A stretch of DNA of 64,000 nucleotides from Diadophis punctatus similis (taxonomy: Eukaryota > Chordata > Lepidosauria > Squamata > Dipsadidae), in assembly GCA_023053685.1 (NCBI GenBank), contig JALIGW010000032.1:324585-388584 (forward strand), read 5' to 3'. Numbering within the stretch: the first letter of the stretch is position 1; each line of letters opens with the position of its first letter. Below, piece by piece: positions 1 through 12,125 of the stretch. Both the position numbers and the translations under genes were made by a program. The notes beneath the pieces are model-generated. The model was not told where the DNA came from. It was given only the letters and a program-made list of their open reading frames with translations, and did no database searches.

Positions 1-130
1 TTGTTATTTATTCTTGTGCAGCCCCGGCTCGAGTTGGATCCCCAAATTATTCTTCTGACAGTATAAAAGGAGGATTTGCCCTTTTCCCCTGACTTTTCCT
101 TCTGTATGCTGTTTAGATTTACCTCATGAT
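1..130 (+). other. Unassigned flank with TATA-like motif
   Basis: Short AT-rich stretch before the first recognisable repeat. It contains GTATAAAAGG at about 60-69, which resembles a core-promoter TATA box of the kind found in LTRs, but no LTR boundary or downstream gene can be seen. Function unknown. Confidence 0.3.
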
Positions 131-454
131 CAGGGGCGGGTTGCTTGTTCTTCGCGCTACCGGTGCGCTGCGTGCACATCACCATGTTTCTGCGTGTGTG
201 CGCTCACTATGCGTGCGCACCCCCTCACTATGCGTGCGCACCCCCTCGCGTGATTTTGCTTCTTGAACATGCGCGGAAGCAAAATCTTGCAAGGGGACAC
301 GTGTGCGCATGTAATTTTGGCACTTTTTTTGCTTCCGGGCATGCGCGGAAGCAAAAAATCACCAAAATCTCACACACACATATCCCCTCATGAGATTTTG
401 CTTCCGCGCATGCGCAGGAAGCAAAATCAGCCCAAAAATTCCCCCCAAAGATTG

Positions 455-455
<1 letters not shown>
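131..455 (+). mobile_element. hAT-type MITE fragment (GGTGGGTTCC family), 3' end lost
   Basis: Starts with CAGGGGCGGGTT, close to the CAGRGGTGGGTTCC terminus seen at many other places in this window (for example 25989, 51407, 58585). The interior has the same GCGCATGCGC-type palindromes and the GATTTTGCTTC motif as the copy at 51407-51844. The distal terminus is missing: the sequence passes directly into an L2 3' end near 455. Family membership is inferred from the shared terminus and interior. Confidence 0.6.
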
Positions 456-1212
<757 letters not shown>

Positions 1213-1254
1213 AAACATTATTTTTTAAAATTTGTTACTGATCCTAAATGTATG

Positions 1255-1788
1255 TGTTGTGGCCTGTTGGCCGCTGGTCCCTCCAGCACCTGAATCAGAG
1301 GAGGAAGAGGCGAGGAAGTCAGGGTCAGCAGCAAGGCAACCTGAGAGCTCTGAGGGGGAAGAGGGAATGGAGCTGTCAGAGAGAGACAGACAGAGGTGGA
1401 GCCTGGGCCGTCCTTCACCCTCAGATGGAGAGTCAACAGCCCCCAGTCTGGAGGTGGCTGATGAGGAAGAGGAGAAACATCTGGGTCCAGTGCCTGATGC
1501 GTGGATGCGCAGAAGGCAGAGGAGAGGAGAGCAGGGGAAATCTACGGGCCGGTCCTTGGGACGGAAGAGCCACCGCTGCTAGCGAAGCCCCACCCTAGCT
1601 CTGGGGATAAAAGGCAGGGGGTGGAGCTGAATAGATGTGGCAGACAACTATTCATCTTCCAGACGGACAGACTTGTTAGCTTGCTGTGTGAGAGAAACTT
1701 TTTGCCGGGGCTGCCGGCGTTCCTAATTAAAGGAATCATTGCTTCAACTACAGAGGTTTTGTCATGTTTGGGGAGCTGGATCAGAGCA
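1255..1788 (+). mobile_element. Solo LTR, family A
   Basis: 534-bp element beginning TGTTGTGGCC and ending GATCAGAGCA (5'-TG...CA-3'), flanked on both sides by the 5-bp duplication GTATG (1250-1254 and 1789-1793). It carries a GGGATAAAAGGC TATA box near 1603-1614 and a TAATTAAAGGAA motif near the end. A second copy lies at 48484-49029, also with a perfect 5-bp duplication. No internal retroviral or gypsy genes adjoin it, so it is a solo LTR left by recombination. Whether the parent was ERV or gypsy cannot be decided from the LTR alone. Confidence 0.88.
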
Positions 1789-1793
1789 GTATG

Positions 1794-2470
1794 CTTTTTT
1801 TCAACAATTTATATGGGTAGGATCAGTAGCAAAACCAGAACAGCTGCTCCAGGAACAATTACTTATACATTTTAACAATGGCACGTGTGCTATTTTGTTG
1901 GTTTGTCACTTAAACATATCCCTACCTTAAAATTATATCTAAAACAAGGCATTATTTTCTTAGATTCAGTAGCCTGAGACCATTTGAATGGTGTGAAATA
2001 AGTCTAGGGCCATAAAACATAATAAGTTCATTACGAAATCTTTTCATCCTTTCATTTTATAGCCATGTGCAAATAATTTGCCTGCTTATTATAGCCTGAA
2101 CAAATAGACACTCGTTTACTTAGTTTTATTTCCTGTTTTAGTATGATAAAGGAACATTAAAGAGAAATCTAAATAATTTTATTCCTATTGTGTTTAATAC
2201 AAACAGAATTGTCGGTGGGATAAATTATGTCCAAATAAGATTTTTTTAATGTATAGCTGTGGCTCGGAATTAAAGAGACAGAGAAAGCAAAAAAGAGAAC
2301 TGCCATTAAAAAAAAGGCAGATGAAGAGGATGCAACACATCAATTATTTTATGTATTGGTTTCTGCACCATATCCAGAGACCTGGTATGGTGCAGACGTG
2401 AAGGTTCTGGATTGGGTGCTGGACTTTGAGGTTTCTGTTTTAGTCTATCTCCTCCAGAAGTTACAAAATC
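1794..2470. other. No recognisable feature
   Basis: AT-rich sequence with stops in all frames. I see no gene, no repeat terminus and no structured RNA here. Confidence 0.5.
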
Positions 2471-2474
2471 TCCC

Positions 2475-3153
2475 TGGAGAATAGAAATAGAAATAGCCCT
2501 GGTAGACAGCCAACTAAATATGAGCCAGCAGTGTGCAGCAGCAGCCAAAAAGGCCAACGCAGTCCTGAGCTGCATAAATAGATGGATACAATCAAGGACC
2601 AGAGAGGTACTAGTACTAATCTATAAAGCCTTGGTCAGACCACACCTAGAGTACTGCATCCAGTTTTGGTCACCACACTACAAAAAAGACATTGAAACCC
2701 TAGAGAAAGTGCAGAAGAGAGCAATCAGGATGATAAAGGGTCTGGAAAATAAAACATACAAAGAGCGGTTGCAGGAACTGAGCTTGGCCAGTCTAGCGAA
2801 GAGAAGGACCAGGGGTGACATGATAGCCGTGTTCCAATACTTGAGGGGATGCCACAGAGAGGAGGGGGTCAGGCTTTTCTCTATGGCACCAGAAGGCCAA
2901 ACAAGGAATAACGGATGGAAGCTGACCAAGGAGAGATTCAACCTGGAAGTGAGGAGAAACTTTCTGACGGTGAGAGCGATCAACCAGTGGAACAGCTTGC
3001 CAGCGGAGGTTGTGAGACCCCCAACACTTCCGACCTTCAAGGGGAGACTGGACTGCCATCTGTCTCAAATGGTGTAGGAACTCCTGCTTGAGCAGGGGGT
3101 TGGACTAGATGACCTACAAGGTCCCTTCCAACTCTAATAATAAATCTAAATCT
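2475..3153 (+). mobile_element. CR1 LINE 3' part (family with AATCTAAATC tail)
   Basis: A 185-codon frame (2520-3077) is the C-terminal end of CR1 reverse transcriptase. It shows ALVRPHLEYCIQFWSPHYKK, then RRTRGDMIAVFQYLRGC and a terminal INQWNSLPAEVV block. The frame is open to its stop but begins inside the RT region, so the copy is 5'-truncated and inactive. The 3' untranslated part has the hallmark GAGCAGGGGGTTGGACTAGA and GGTCCCTTCCAACTCT motifs, followed by short TAATAAATCTAAATC-type repeats. Close relatives are at 21325, 47365 and 63855, suggesting one young subfamily. Confidence 0.9.
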
Positions 3154-3489
3154 TAGTTCTTTCCAGACCTCTCTCAGCAGTTTACAGAGTCAACATCTTG
3201 CTCCCAACAATCTAAATCGGGGCTGTCAAACTCCCGGTCCGTGGGCCGGATGCTTCACGTGCTGGCCATGCCCCCGCCCGGTTTAGCGAAGGGGGGAAAG
3301 TCCCGATACATCACGTAACGATGTTGTGACTGTGTGAGTTTGACACCCCTGATCTAGATCCTCATTTAACCAACCTCGGAAGGATGGAAGGCTGAGTCAA
3401 CTTTGAGCCCCATCAGGATCTAACTGCTGGCAGTGAACAGAGTTAGCTTGCAATAATGCATTCTAACCATTGTGCCTCCAAGGCCAACT
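3154..3489 (-). mobile_element. tRNA-derived SINE (squamate type), interrupted
   Basis: Reads on the minus strand: a tRNA-like head at the right end (related copy on plus at 35721-35940 has GGCGCAGTGGTTA as A box and GTTCAAATC as B box), a body with the GGAAGGATGGAAGGCTGAG motif, and a 3' part with GTAAACTGCTGAGAG. Split by a MITE at 3218-3351. Confidence 0.75.
3218..3351. mobile_element. hAT-type MITE (TGTCAAACTC family)
   Basis: 134 bp with inverted ends related to CAGGGGTGTCAAACTC. Flanked by ATCTAAAT (3210-3217) and ATCTAGAT (3352-3359), a 7/8 match to the 8-bp duplication expected of hAT elements. Nested in a SINE. The same family occurs at 7700, 25603 and 36021. Confidence 0.8.
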
Positions 3490-3624
3490 CCTTCCTGCAT
3501 GAAAGCTCATGAGCTTTGATGATGGAATGAGACAACTTGTGGCAGCCAACTTGCCACCGCCAACTTGCCATGGGATAACTCTCTGAAGGACAATTTAACA
3601 ATTATTTTGAATTCAATTCAGTCT

Positions 3625-3740
3625 TTCTGTTGTTGTTGTTTGTTGTTGTTCAATCGCTAAGTCATGTCTGACTCTTTGTGACCCCATGGATCACAGCACA
3701 CCAGCCCCTTCCCCTTTCTTCTACTGTCTCCAGGAGTTTT
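3625..3740 (-). mobile_element. BovB/RTE LINE 3' end
   Basis: Minus-strand match to the well-known BovB terminus: plus strand shows GTTGTTCAATCGCTAAGTC then GTGACCCCATGGA. The tail is the GTTGTTGTTTGTTG run. A short, 5'-truncated piece. BovB is known for horizontal transfer between squamates and ruminants; the family call is from memory of the consensus. Confidence 0.75.
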
Positions 3741-4351
3741 CCCAAATTATTGAGTCTGTCATCTGCACCTCTATAACTGTCTGGTTCAGTTCTGCAACCC
3801 AACAAGACAGACACAGACTTCAGAGGATAATCAGAACTGCAGAAAAAACAATTGCTACCAACCTGCCTTCCATTGAGGACCTATATACTGCATGAGTCAA
3901 AAAGAGGGCTGTGAAAATATTTACTGACCCCTCGCATCCTGGACACAACCTGCTTCAACTCCTACCCTCAAAACGACACTATAGAGCACTGTACACCAGA
4001 ACAACCAGACACAACGACAGTTTTTTCCCCAAATGCCATCACTCTGCTAAACAAATAATTCCCTCAACACTGTCAAACTATTTACTAAATCTGCACTACT
4101 ATTAATCTTCTCATCGCTCCTATCACCCATCTCCTCCCGCTAATGACTGTATGACTGTAACTTTGTTGCTTGTATCCTTACAATTTATATTGACTGGTTC
4201 ATAATATGATTTAATTGCTTATTTGTACCCTTTGACTATCATTACGTGTTGTACCTTATGATTCTTGATGAACGTATCTTTTCTTTTATGTACACTGAGA
4301 GCATATGCACCAAAGACAAATTCCTTGTGTGTCCAATCACACTTGGCCAAT
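3741..4351 (+). mobile_element. CR1-group LINE 3' end (Rex1- or L2-like, unassigned)
   Basis: Translation gives SVICTSITVWFSSATQQDR, then RIIRTAEKTI and, after one stop, DPSHPGHNLLQLLPSKRHYR, a C-terminal motif set common to a fish and reptile LINE group. The 3' end has CACTTGGCCAATAAAG directly followed by ATTCT repeats. Interrupted by stops, so inactive. The clade within the CR1 group is uncertain. Confidence 0.7.
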
Positions 4352-4463
4352 AAAGAATTCTATTCTATTCTATTCTATTCTATTCTATTCTATTCTATTC
4401 TATTCTATTCTATTCTATTCTATTCTATTCTATTCTATTCTATTCTATTCTATTCTATTCTAT
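4352..4463 (+). repeat. (ATTCT)n array seeded at a LINE tail
   Basis: About 22 near-perfect pentanucleotide units starting exactly where the LINE 3' end stops, as expected if the LINE tail was the seed. Confidence 0.95.
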
Positions 4464-4489
4464 ATTTGCAACTCAGGGTCTATAATATA

Positions 4490-4822
4490 AAAAAGATGTT
4501 GAGACTCTGGAAAGAGTGCAGAGAAGAGCAACCAGGATGATTAGGGGACTGGAGGCTAAAACATACGATGAACGGTTGCAGAAACTGGGTATGTCTAGTC
4601 TAGTGAAGAGAAGGACCAGGGGAGACATGATAGCAGAGTTCCAATATTTGAGGGGCTGCCAATGGAACAGAAGTTGCCTTCGGAAGTTGTGGGAGCTTCA
4701 TCACTGGAGGATTTCAAGAAGAGATTGGACTGCCATTTGTCAGAAATGGTGTAGGGTCTCCTGCTTGGGCAGGGGGGTTGGACTAAATGATCTACAAGGT
4801 CCCTTCCAACTCTGTTAATCTG
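4490..4822 (+). mobile_element. CR1 LINE 3' end with internal deletion
   Basis: Begins with GATGTTGAGACTCTGGAAAG and translates to QRRATRMIRGLEAKTYDERL. It then jumps from the LRGC motif to the 3' region, so roughly 150-200 bp are missing relative to the copies at 2475 and 37185. Ends with the standard GGTCCCTTCCAACTCTGTTA. Confidence 0.85.
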
Positions 4823-4825
4823 TAT

Positions 4826-4925
4826 TGGAGTCCTTGGTGTTCTCTGAACTTGCTTGTTTTCTTAAAGATGTTTCATTAGCTAACTAGGTAACATCATCAG
4901 TGCTAGTCCCAGTGCTAGTTAAGGG
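4826..4925 (-). mobile_element. Penelope-like element remnant with hammerhead-like motif
   Basis: Contains the TTGGTGTTCTCTGAACTTG block also present at 17776, 48120 and 62490. On the minus strand at about 4870-4900 the order CTGATGA, a self-complementary stem (TTACC...GCTAA, imperfect) and GAAAC resembles the hammerhead ribozyme cores known from Penelope-like terminal repeats. Element assignment is from family knowledge, not from coding sequence. Confidence 0.5.
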
Positions 4926-5228
4926 ATGTTGCACCAGAAGCATCATAGCAACAAATGAAGGTTGTTTTGATTTAATGGATTCATAAATCATGTACCAGAT
5001 GTACCGGTTGTATAAATACAATTAAAATATCCTATAAAACTAGGAAACATGGAGGAAAAAAAGCCATCCAAACAATAAAAGAAACATAGTATTAGCTGTC
5101 AAATTTGTCATTAACATTCAAATTCAGGAGAGATTAAAAACCCAAGAACTTTGTTGTGTGTTATCCTGAGTCTAGAGGACCTTTAAGTTGTGGAACAAAG
5201 GATTTCAAACTGCACAACCTGTTAGTGT
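4926..5228. other. No recognisable feature
   Basis: AT-rich, all frames closed, no repeat terminus recognised. Confidence 0.5.

Positions 5229-5299
<71 letters not shown>
5229..5299 (+). repeat. (AC)n microsatellite
   Basis: About 35 uninterrupted AC dinucleotides. Confidence 0.97.
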
Positions 5300-5301
<2 letters not shown>

Positions 5302-5565
5302 TCCTGGAAAGCCTGATGGCAAAGCTCTTGTGATTAAAAATTGACAATAAAGCGAAATGCGTCCTCATTGTAATTTATTTATGCAAATGCATATATTCAT
5401 GCCATTTGAATTTCAGGAACAAAAAATGGATACCCCAATTACTTTCCATAAAGTTTCTCCGATCATTGTTAAGTATAAAAAAAAACCACACGGCTTATTG
5501 CAAATGCATTATTAACGCTGCCAATGTGCAAAAAAATTTTAAAAAATGGAATTCACCATTATATT

Positions 5566-6140
5566 ATATTATAATTTTTATTTTTATTTTTATTTTTATT
5601 TTTCTATTAATTAGATTTCTTAGTACTTAATACACACCGTGTTGTCTGGGTCATCAATTTGCTTAACAATACATATTATATTCTTAATCTCCACTCCTTT
5701 TTTCCAACCACTGATAAAATAGATTCCATGTTTGATAATCTTCTGTATCTTCTTTCTGTTCCATTTTTAATGTCAGTCTGTCCATTTATGCACTCTCTAG
5801 TATCTTCTTAATTATTTCTTCACCTCGTGGTGTTTCTTTATTTTTCCAGCATTGCGCAAATACAATCGTCGCTGCTGTCAAGACATGCAATATTAAATAC
5901 ATACTTTTCTTATCAAGTTTAGCTGATATTATATCTAATAAAAATAGTTCAGGTTTAAAAGCTACATGCTTTCCAGTCATCTTTTCTAGCCATTTATGTA
6001 TTTCCCCCCCAAAATTTTCTTGCTTTAATCACAAGTCCACCACACATTACATCCTATTGTAAGACACCGGCCCTAAACTTTAATAGTATTCTATTTAAGC
6101 TTTGATGTATTTGAGGACATATTTGTGCAGAGTTTTGCTT
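5566..6140 (-). mobile_element. L1 LINE ORF2 3' end
   Basis: Minus-strand frame (5786-5980) gives KPELFLLDIISAKLDKK, then ILHVLTAATIVFAQCWKN and EEIIKKILE, the C-terminal end of vertebrate L1 ORF2p. The same block is at 22008-22286. The 3' tail is AAAAT-rich (5575-5603). Heavily truncated, inactive. Confidence 0.8.
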
Positions 6141-6560
6141 GGCATTGTTGACGGTTTAATTGAAGCTCTCGCCTCCCCTTGAAGCTTCTCCAGAAAGAAA
6201 CACAACCCCTTAACCTTCTCTTCCATCAATACCCCCTCTTTTTTTATTATAATGAAATATCCCACTGTCTATTTTTACAGCATCTATTTTACAGATATGT
6301 TAGGAGAGCTCCTTTCTGAGTTTCTTTCTCTACCCATTATTCAATTGTGGGCTATGCCTTCTGTCATCTGATCGTCCCTTAGGCAGGATCTCTTACAGTC
6401 CGTTTCCCAAGGCCGTTCCTACATACCATTTCAGATAGTCCCCTTACCCTTTTTTTTTTACCCTCTCCTTGGTGGATACCTCTCCATCCTATCATCTGAA
6501 TGCAGTTCTTAATGGATTTGATGTGTCACTCCTCACAATCCCAAGGTAAAAAAGTGTAGT
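6141..6560. other. No confident feature; may include decayed L1
   Basis: Follows the L1 fragment in the direction of its 5' side. I can find no open frame or clear L1 motif, so this is either diverged L1 or unique DNA. Confidence 0.4.
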
Positions 6561-6561
6561 C

Positions 6562-7143
6562 TCCTTCTCCTCCTCCTCCTCCTCCTCCTCCTCCTCCTCC
6601 TCCTCCTCCTCCTCCTCCTCCTCCTCCTCCTCCTCCTCCTCCTTCTCCTTCTCCTCCTCCTCCTCCTCCTCCTCCTCCTTCTCCTCCTTGTCCTTGTCCT
6701 TGTCCTTGTCCTCCACCGCCTCCGCCTCCGCCTCTGCCTTCTCCTTCTCCTTCTCCTTCCCCTCCTCCTCCTCCTCCTCCTCCTCCTTCTCCTTCTCCTC
6801 CTCCTCCTCCTTCTCCTCCTCCTTCTCCTCCTTCTCCTCCTTGTCCTTGTCCTCGTCCTCCTCCGCCTCCGCCTCCGCCTCCGCCTCTGCCTTCTCCTTC
6901 TCCTTCTCCTTCCCCTTCCCTTCCTCCTCCTCCTCCTCCTCTTCTTAAGGTAGTCTTCTTCTTTGTCTTCTTTGTCTTCTGCTCCTCCTCATTTCTCTCC
7001 TCCTCTTCCTCCTCCTCCTCCTCCTCCTTCTCCTCCTCTTCTTCATAAGGTAGTCTTCTTCTTTGTGTTCTTTGTCTTCTGCTCCTCCTCCTCCTCCTCC
7101 TCTTCCTTCTCCTCCTCCTCCTCCTCCTCCTCCCTCCTCCTCC
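6562..7143 (+). repeat. (CTC)n/(CTT)n compound polypyrimidine array
   Basis: 580 bp of almost pure pyrimidine with TCC, TTC, TGTCC and TCCGCC variants. Two near-identical AAGGTAGTCTTCTTCTTTGT blocks (about 6946 and 7046) show that part of the array was duplicated as a unit. Open frames of poly-Ser or poly-Glu here are artefacts of composition. Confidence 0.95.
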
Positions 7144-7691
7144 TAGTGAATATACAGGAATAGGAAGTATGGAAATTCATCCAAGAGACTTCCTTTGGCT
7201 CAAAAGTGAAAGGTAAAGATACCGTAAAGATAATACTCAAATAAAAGTGGAAATAAAAAACAATGACTCTGGGAGATGAATGGCTTTTGTTCTTATCTGA
7301 TAAATGCCTCAAATATCCCTCACCAGTCTACCTTTTACTGTTTTCTGCATAACAGGAGGCAGAAAAAGAAACTGAAATTTTGCATGCCAAAAGATTTTCA
7401 CATATCTTGCACTACCAGATTGGGTTTTTTTTTTTTTGAGGTAATCCTTTTCTGTCTACCACTCACACATTTTAGTCAGATTCACTCATCAAGGGCTTTG
7501 TCAGCCTATGAAAGATCAGTGAAGGAAAATGTTTTCCACATATATATCATATACTTGAGAGACAGCTACATGGTCCTTGAGCAATGCTATATGCTTCAAT
7601 TTACTGTTTCCGTTTAAAAAAAAGCTCATTTTTTTTAAAAAAAAAGATATTGGTTGACAAGGTCAGAAAGCAAGAACTGGAGAATTAAATG
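7144..7691. other. No recognisable feature
   Basis: Contains a 113-codon frame at 7276-7617 with no recognisable domain and no supporting signals. I see no known repeat terminus. Confidence 0.45.
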
Positions 7692-7699
7692 GTTTATAT

Positions 7700-8387
7700 C
7701 AGGAGTGTCAAACTCAATTTCATTGAGGGCCGCATCAGGCTTGTGTTTGACATCAGGGGTATGTGGCCACGGGGCGTGACCAGCTCGACATCACTCCTGT
7801 CAGGGGTACCTGTGGTAGCCAAGTGCTAAGGCAGGACTTCCATCAGACCCTCCCTCCCTTTCATTATAATCTCCTTCCTTCCTTCCTTCCTTCCTTCCTT
7901 CCTTCCTTCCTTCCTTCCTTCCTTCCTTCCTTCCTTCCTTCCTTCCTTCCTTCCTTCCTTCCTTTTCTTCTTTTTCCTTCCCTCTTCCTTCGCCTTCCTT
8001 CTTCCTTCCCCTCTTTCCTTCTTTTTCCTTCCTTCCTCTCTTCCCATCTTCCCTTCGTTTTCTTCGTCTTTCCTCTTGTCCCTTTCTCCTTTCCTGTCCC
8101 TTCTTGGATGCTCAAATGCAAAAGGAGAAGCATTTGTCTTTTTGTTTTGTTTTTAGTTTGTTTTGCTAGCCCTCTGCCAGCGCAAACGGAACCAGGCCCC
8201 CCTGCACGTGCCCTTCTGAGCTTTATTTTTGCTGGAAGAGAGCTGCAGGAGGCCATTGCAGCCGAAAATGGGGCCCCAGGGGACTGTGTGTGGCCCTCCC
8301 AAGCTCTGTTTTTACTGGCAGGGGCACCGCAGGCCAGATCTAAGGACTCCGCAGGCTGGATCCAGCCCATGGGCCTTGACACCTCTG
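7700..8387. mobile_element. hAT-type element (TGTCAAACTC family), expanded inside
   Basis: Ends CAGGAGTGTCAAACTC and CCTTGACACCTCTG form the family's inverted termini. Flanks GTTTATAT (7692-7699) and CTTTATAT (8388-8395) match 7/8 bp. The element encodes nothing recognisable. Its length is inflated by a CCTT array at 7872-8060. Confidence 0.8.
7872..8060 (+). repeat. (CTTC)n array inside a hAT element
   Basis: About 26 perfect CTTC units followed by degenerate pyrimidine sequence, lying wholly within the MITE at 7700-8387. Confidence 0.95.
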
Positions 8388-8395
8388 CTTTATAT

Positions 8396-8900
8396 TATTT
8401 TTCAGGACATACTGCGGCCTTATGAAAGAGGGAGAAGGAAATGAAAATAGGGTTTGGCTACATAATAATTAGTAACTTGATTCTATTTTCCTTAGTAGAT
8501 GCTTCCTCTGCACAAATCTGATGAAATCTGTCAGCTCTTTCTTGTTTTATATGAAATGCCTCACAAGAAGGGATAGCTATCACATATTTATAGGACGATG
8601 TAGGACAGATGTGTACAATTAAACAAAAAATGTGGCACTTCCCTCGTTTGTAAATCATTTCTCTTGTAATGTAAATGCAAATCGCTCTACATCTGAAGCA
8701 TCCGTTGGTGTTCAGAGAGCGATCTCTTTTAGGGCTTATCAATCAATACGTCCAGTTGCTTTTGAGAGGTGTAGCAATGTAACAAGTCCACCAAATATGA
8801 GATAAGAAGAGCAAAATCCACTTGGAATTGGTATGGTTATGATTTCTCCTGAAATCCAGCTGTCAGGGTTCCAAATAGCACCCAAAATTAAATCAGAGTC
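8396..8900. other. No recognisable feature
   Basis: A 94-codon minus frame (8458-8742) has no recognisable motif. Nothing else supported. Confidence 0.45.
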
Positions 8901-8924
8901 CTTAGAACCATTAGTAATCTGGTG

Positions 8925-9080
8925 ATGATGTCACGGAGCCGGTTCTGTCAGTGTCTCCGTGGGCGCCATCATTTCATTTCATGCGCGGAAGCTATTTTTT
9001 GATTGCTGTGGGGGCGTGCGCACGGCGCAACCCTGAACAAACCGGCAGCAAAAGGATCCAGAACCCACCCTTGACTGACA
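8925..9080. mobile_element. Fragment of GGTGGGTTCC-family hAT MITE
   Basis: Has the family's interior motifs (GCGCGGAAGC, CGTGCGCACGGCGC, ACCGGCAGC) and a terminus AGAACCCACCCTTG near 9061-9074. The opposite end is not clear. Confidence 0.5.
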
Positions 9081-9151
9081 GAGTCTACAACATGCGTTCC
9101 CTGCCTGACCTGGTTGGATGGGCTGAGGTAAGGGAATGAAGATGGTTCCTT

Positions 9152-9245
9152 TGCTAACCAGGATTCAGGCCATGTAGGGTTGAAAGGTCCATAACCAACA
9201 CCTTGAACTGGACCCAGAATCGAACCAGCATCCAAAGCAGCTCAA
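9152..9245 (-). mobile_element. L2-clade LINE fragment
   Basis: Plus strand CCATGTAGGGTTGAAAGGTC and ACACCTTGAACTGGACCC are diverged copies of the reverse-complemented FKVL...ALHG region of the L2 at 27672. Short remnant. Confidence 0.65.
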
Positions 9246-9415
9246 GCAGAGGCATGCTGAAGTTTTGGCACATTTTGGAAGGGGTTAAAAAATGGAAAAG
9301 GGAGTAGAAGAGTGATTGGAGACTCAACAGTCCTACAATCTCCCTACCCTTGCTGTAAATCATTACATTATCTCACCTCTTCGTTGCCAAACCAACCTTA
9401 GAAATTCTGGCATCC

Positions 9416-9905
<490 letters not shown>

Positions 9906-9919
9906 ATTCTGGAGAGGTG

Positions 9920-10445
9920 GCCATATTAGATGCTTCCCTCACTATTAGAGGAATTAGTGAAGCCAGTGCATGTGACTCCCAATTCATGCCATATTCTATG
10001 AACACTACTGGCCTGTCAGAATAAATCCCGAATGATCCAATTATTTTCTCTATTTAGGAGTGTGATTGGGTTATAGCCATTCCTATTAGGTCCAAACTAA
10101 ATGGAATGAAAGATTAGTGATAAATCATGGCTGTTAACATTGCCGAGATGATAAAGTAAATGACTTATTCAAACTAATTGAATATTTTTAATAGAAGAAA
10201 CATAACCAAGATTTATATGTACAATTTTAATGCTCTGTTTAGTAATGCTTTTATCGATGAGTTAATGGTTGGTTAGATATATTAAATTCTGTCCGTTTTC
10301 ACCAAATTGCTATTTCCCAGCCTGACATTGGCCGTTAGCTCCTTGATTAGTGAAGTATTTGAATGTTATTATTGTTTTTGGTAAGGGCTGATGTGATGAA
10401 TTGGTGCTTTCATTATTTTAGAGGGTTGGCCCTGGCATTCTAATT
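9920..10445. other. No recognisable feature
   Basis: AT-rich apparently unique DNA with no open frame of note. Confidence 0.5.
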
Positions 10446-10447
10446 CA

Positions 10448-10451
10448 GAAA

Positions 10452-10514
<63 letters not shown>

Positions 10515-10590
10515 ATACATACATACATACATACATACATACATACATACATACATACATACATACATACATACATAAATAAATAAATGT
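10448..10590 (+). repeat. (AAAT)n (ACAT)n (AAAT)n array
   Basis: Symmetric arrangement of two AAAT blocks around an ACAT block. Confidence 0.97.
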
Positions 10591-10717
10591 TGTGTCAAGG
10601 AGTTGGAAGCTGCTTACATTGGTTGGATTCATTGGGAGTTGATGAATTTAATTTAATAAATAAATGAAGTAAAAAGTAAAAAGTAGTTTTAGCTTGGAAC
10701 CAACTTTTTAACTTTTT

Positions 10718-10830
<113 letters not shown>

Positions 10831-10839
10831 AAATGAAAT

Positions 10840-11196
10840 CAGGGGTGGGTTCTAACTTACCTTGCCAACAGTTCGCTTCCTCCTGCGCTGTGTGGCTGTG
10901 CTGTGCGTGCCCAGGCGTGCGCATACGCAGTGCCAAAAATTTGCAAAAAAATCCCCTCAAAAAATTCCAAAAACAAGATGGCGGCGGATGCGCAGTGCTG
11001 GAAACTTGACTTCTGAACATGTGCAGAAGAAAAAATCAGCAAAAAAAAAAAAAAAATTCACCCCCCCAAGAAATCCAAAAAAAGAAGAGATGGTGGTGTC
11101 CACGGACCGGCACCAACAGAACTGACTCTGTGATGTCACCAGTGGTTTGCTACCTGTTCTATAGAACCGGTGAGAACCAGGAGGAACCCACCTCTG
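10840..11196. mobile_element. hAT-type MITE (GGTGGGTTCC family)
   Basis: Starts CAGGGGTGGGTTCTAAC and ends GAGGAACCCACCTCTG, the family's inverted termini. The interior has GCGCATACGCAG and ACCGGTGAGAACC. The 8-bp flanks (AATGAAAT, ATACACAC) do not match, probably because the right flank became part of the adjoining AC repeat. Confidence 0.75.
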
Positions 11197-11212
11197 ATAC
11201 ACACCTCTGATA

Positions 11213-11228
11213 CACACACACACACACA

Positions 11229-11280
<52 letters not shown>
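11213..11280 (+). repeat. (AC)n microsatellite
   Basis: About 30 AC units with one interruption, adjoining the MITE end. Confidence 0.97.
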
Positions 11281-11283
<3 letters not shown>

Positions 11284-11419
11284 TGAGAAATGCCAATGTA
11301 CTCTTGAAATGAATATATATATCCTACTTATATATTAGTTTATGATTAATCTTGAATATGGGAACTGAATTAATAATATAAGAAATCAAGGTACATGTAA
11401 AAGAGAAAAATGTAAACTA

Positions 11420-11735
11420 GAGAAACTAGGGGTGACATGATAGCAGTGTTCCAGTATTTGAGGAGCTGCCACAAACTTATTTTCCAAAGCTTCAGAAGGC
11501 AAGACAAGAAACAAGGGATGGAAGCTAACCAAGGAGAGAAGCAACCTGGGGTTAAAGAGAAACTTCCTAACAGTGAGAACAATTAACTAGTGGAACATCT
11601 TGTCTTCAGAAGTTTTGGGTGCTCCATCACTGGGGGTTTTTAAGAAGAGACTGGACAGCCATCTGTCTAGGTCTTCTACTTGAGCAGGGGATTGGACTAG
11701 AAGACCTCCAATGTCCCTTTCAGCTCTATTCTGAT
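11420..11735 (+). mobile_element. CR1 LINE 3' end
   Basis: Shows AGGGGTGACATGATAGCAGT, GAGGAGCTGCCAC, the AACTAGTGGAACA block and CAGGGGATTGGACTAGAAGA, then a TGAT/ATTG tail. 5'-truncated, with stops. Confidence 0.88.
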
Positions 11736-11749
11736 TGATTGATTGATTG

Positions 11750-12057
11750 ATTGATTGATTAAAGGTCTCCCCTGACCAGTGGAATCCGACTCTAGGTGGT
11801 GGTGCTGAATCTCCTAAACGAGGGGGCCAGTGTTGTCCAAAGATGCTTCTTTGGTATATGCCTATATGCCAAGGCACACAGAACACTCTTATCTTCCCAC
11901 CAAAGTGGTGCCTATTCATCTATTTGCATTTGCATGTTTTCAAACTGGTAGGTAGGCAGGAGCTGCAGCAAGGAACGGGAGCTCATCCCATCGCACAGCG
12001 CTCGGGTCTCGAACCCGGGCTGTCCCTTTTCCAGCTGACGGGCTGAGCCATCGCACT
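11750..12057 (-). mobile_element. Sauria-type SINE (tRNA head, BovB-like tail)
   Basis: On the minus strand the right end has GATGGCTCAGCCCGTC and GGGTTCGAGACC (A and B box-like). The left end (plus strand TTAAAGGTCTCCCCTGAC) resembles the BovB-derived tail of Sauria SINEs. Near full length. Confidence 0.7.
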
Positions 12058-12125
12058 CAGAAATACACGTAGCTACATGTTAATAGTCTAATAAATTAAT
12101 CAGAGTATTCCTGGTTTCATTCTCA

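Noticed and set aside
24..45. Cloning-linker-like sequence (CTCGAG close to GGATCC)
   Set aside because: Two hexamers 4 bp apart occur by chance often enough; the surrounding sequence has no vector similarity that I recognise.
1232..1598. 116-codon acidic frames as a host exon
   Set aside because: They lie inside the solo LTR 1255-1788 and recur in a second LTR with frame disruption.
6492..6948. Poly-Glu / poly-Ser protein
   Set aside because: Compositional consequence of the CTC array.
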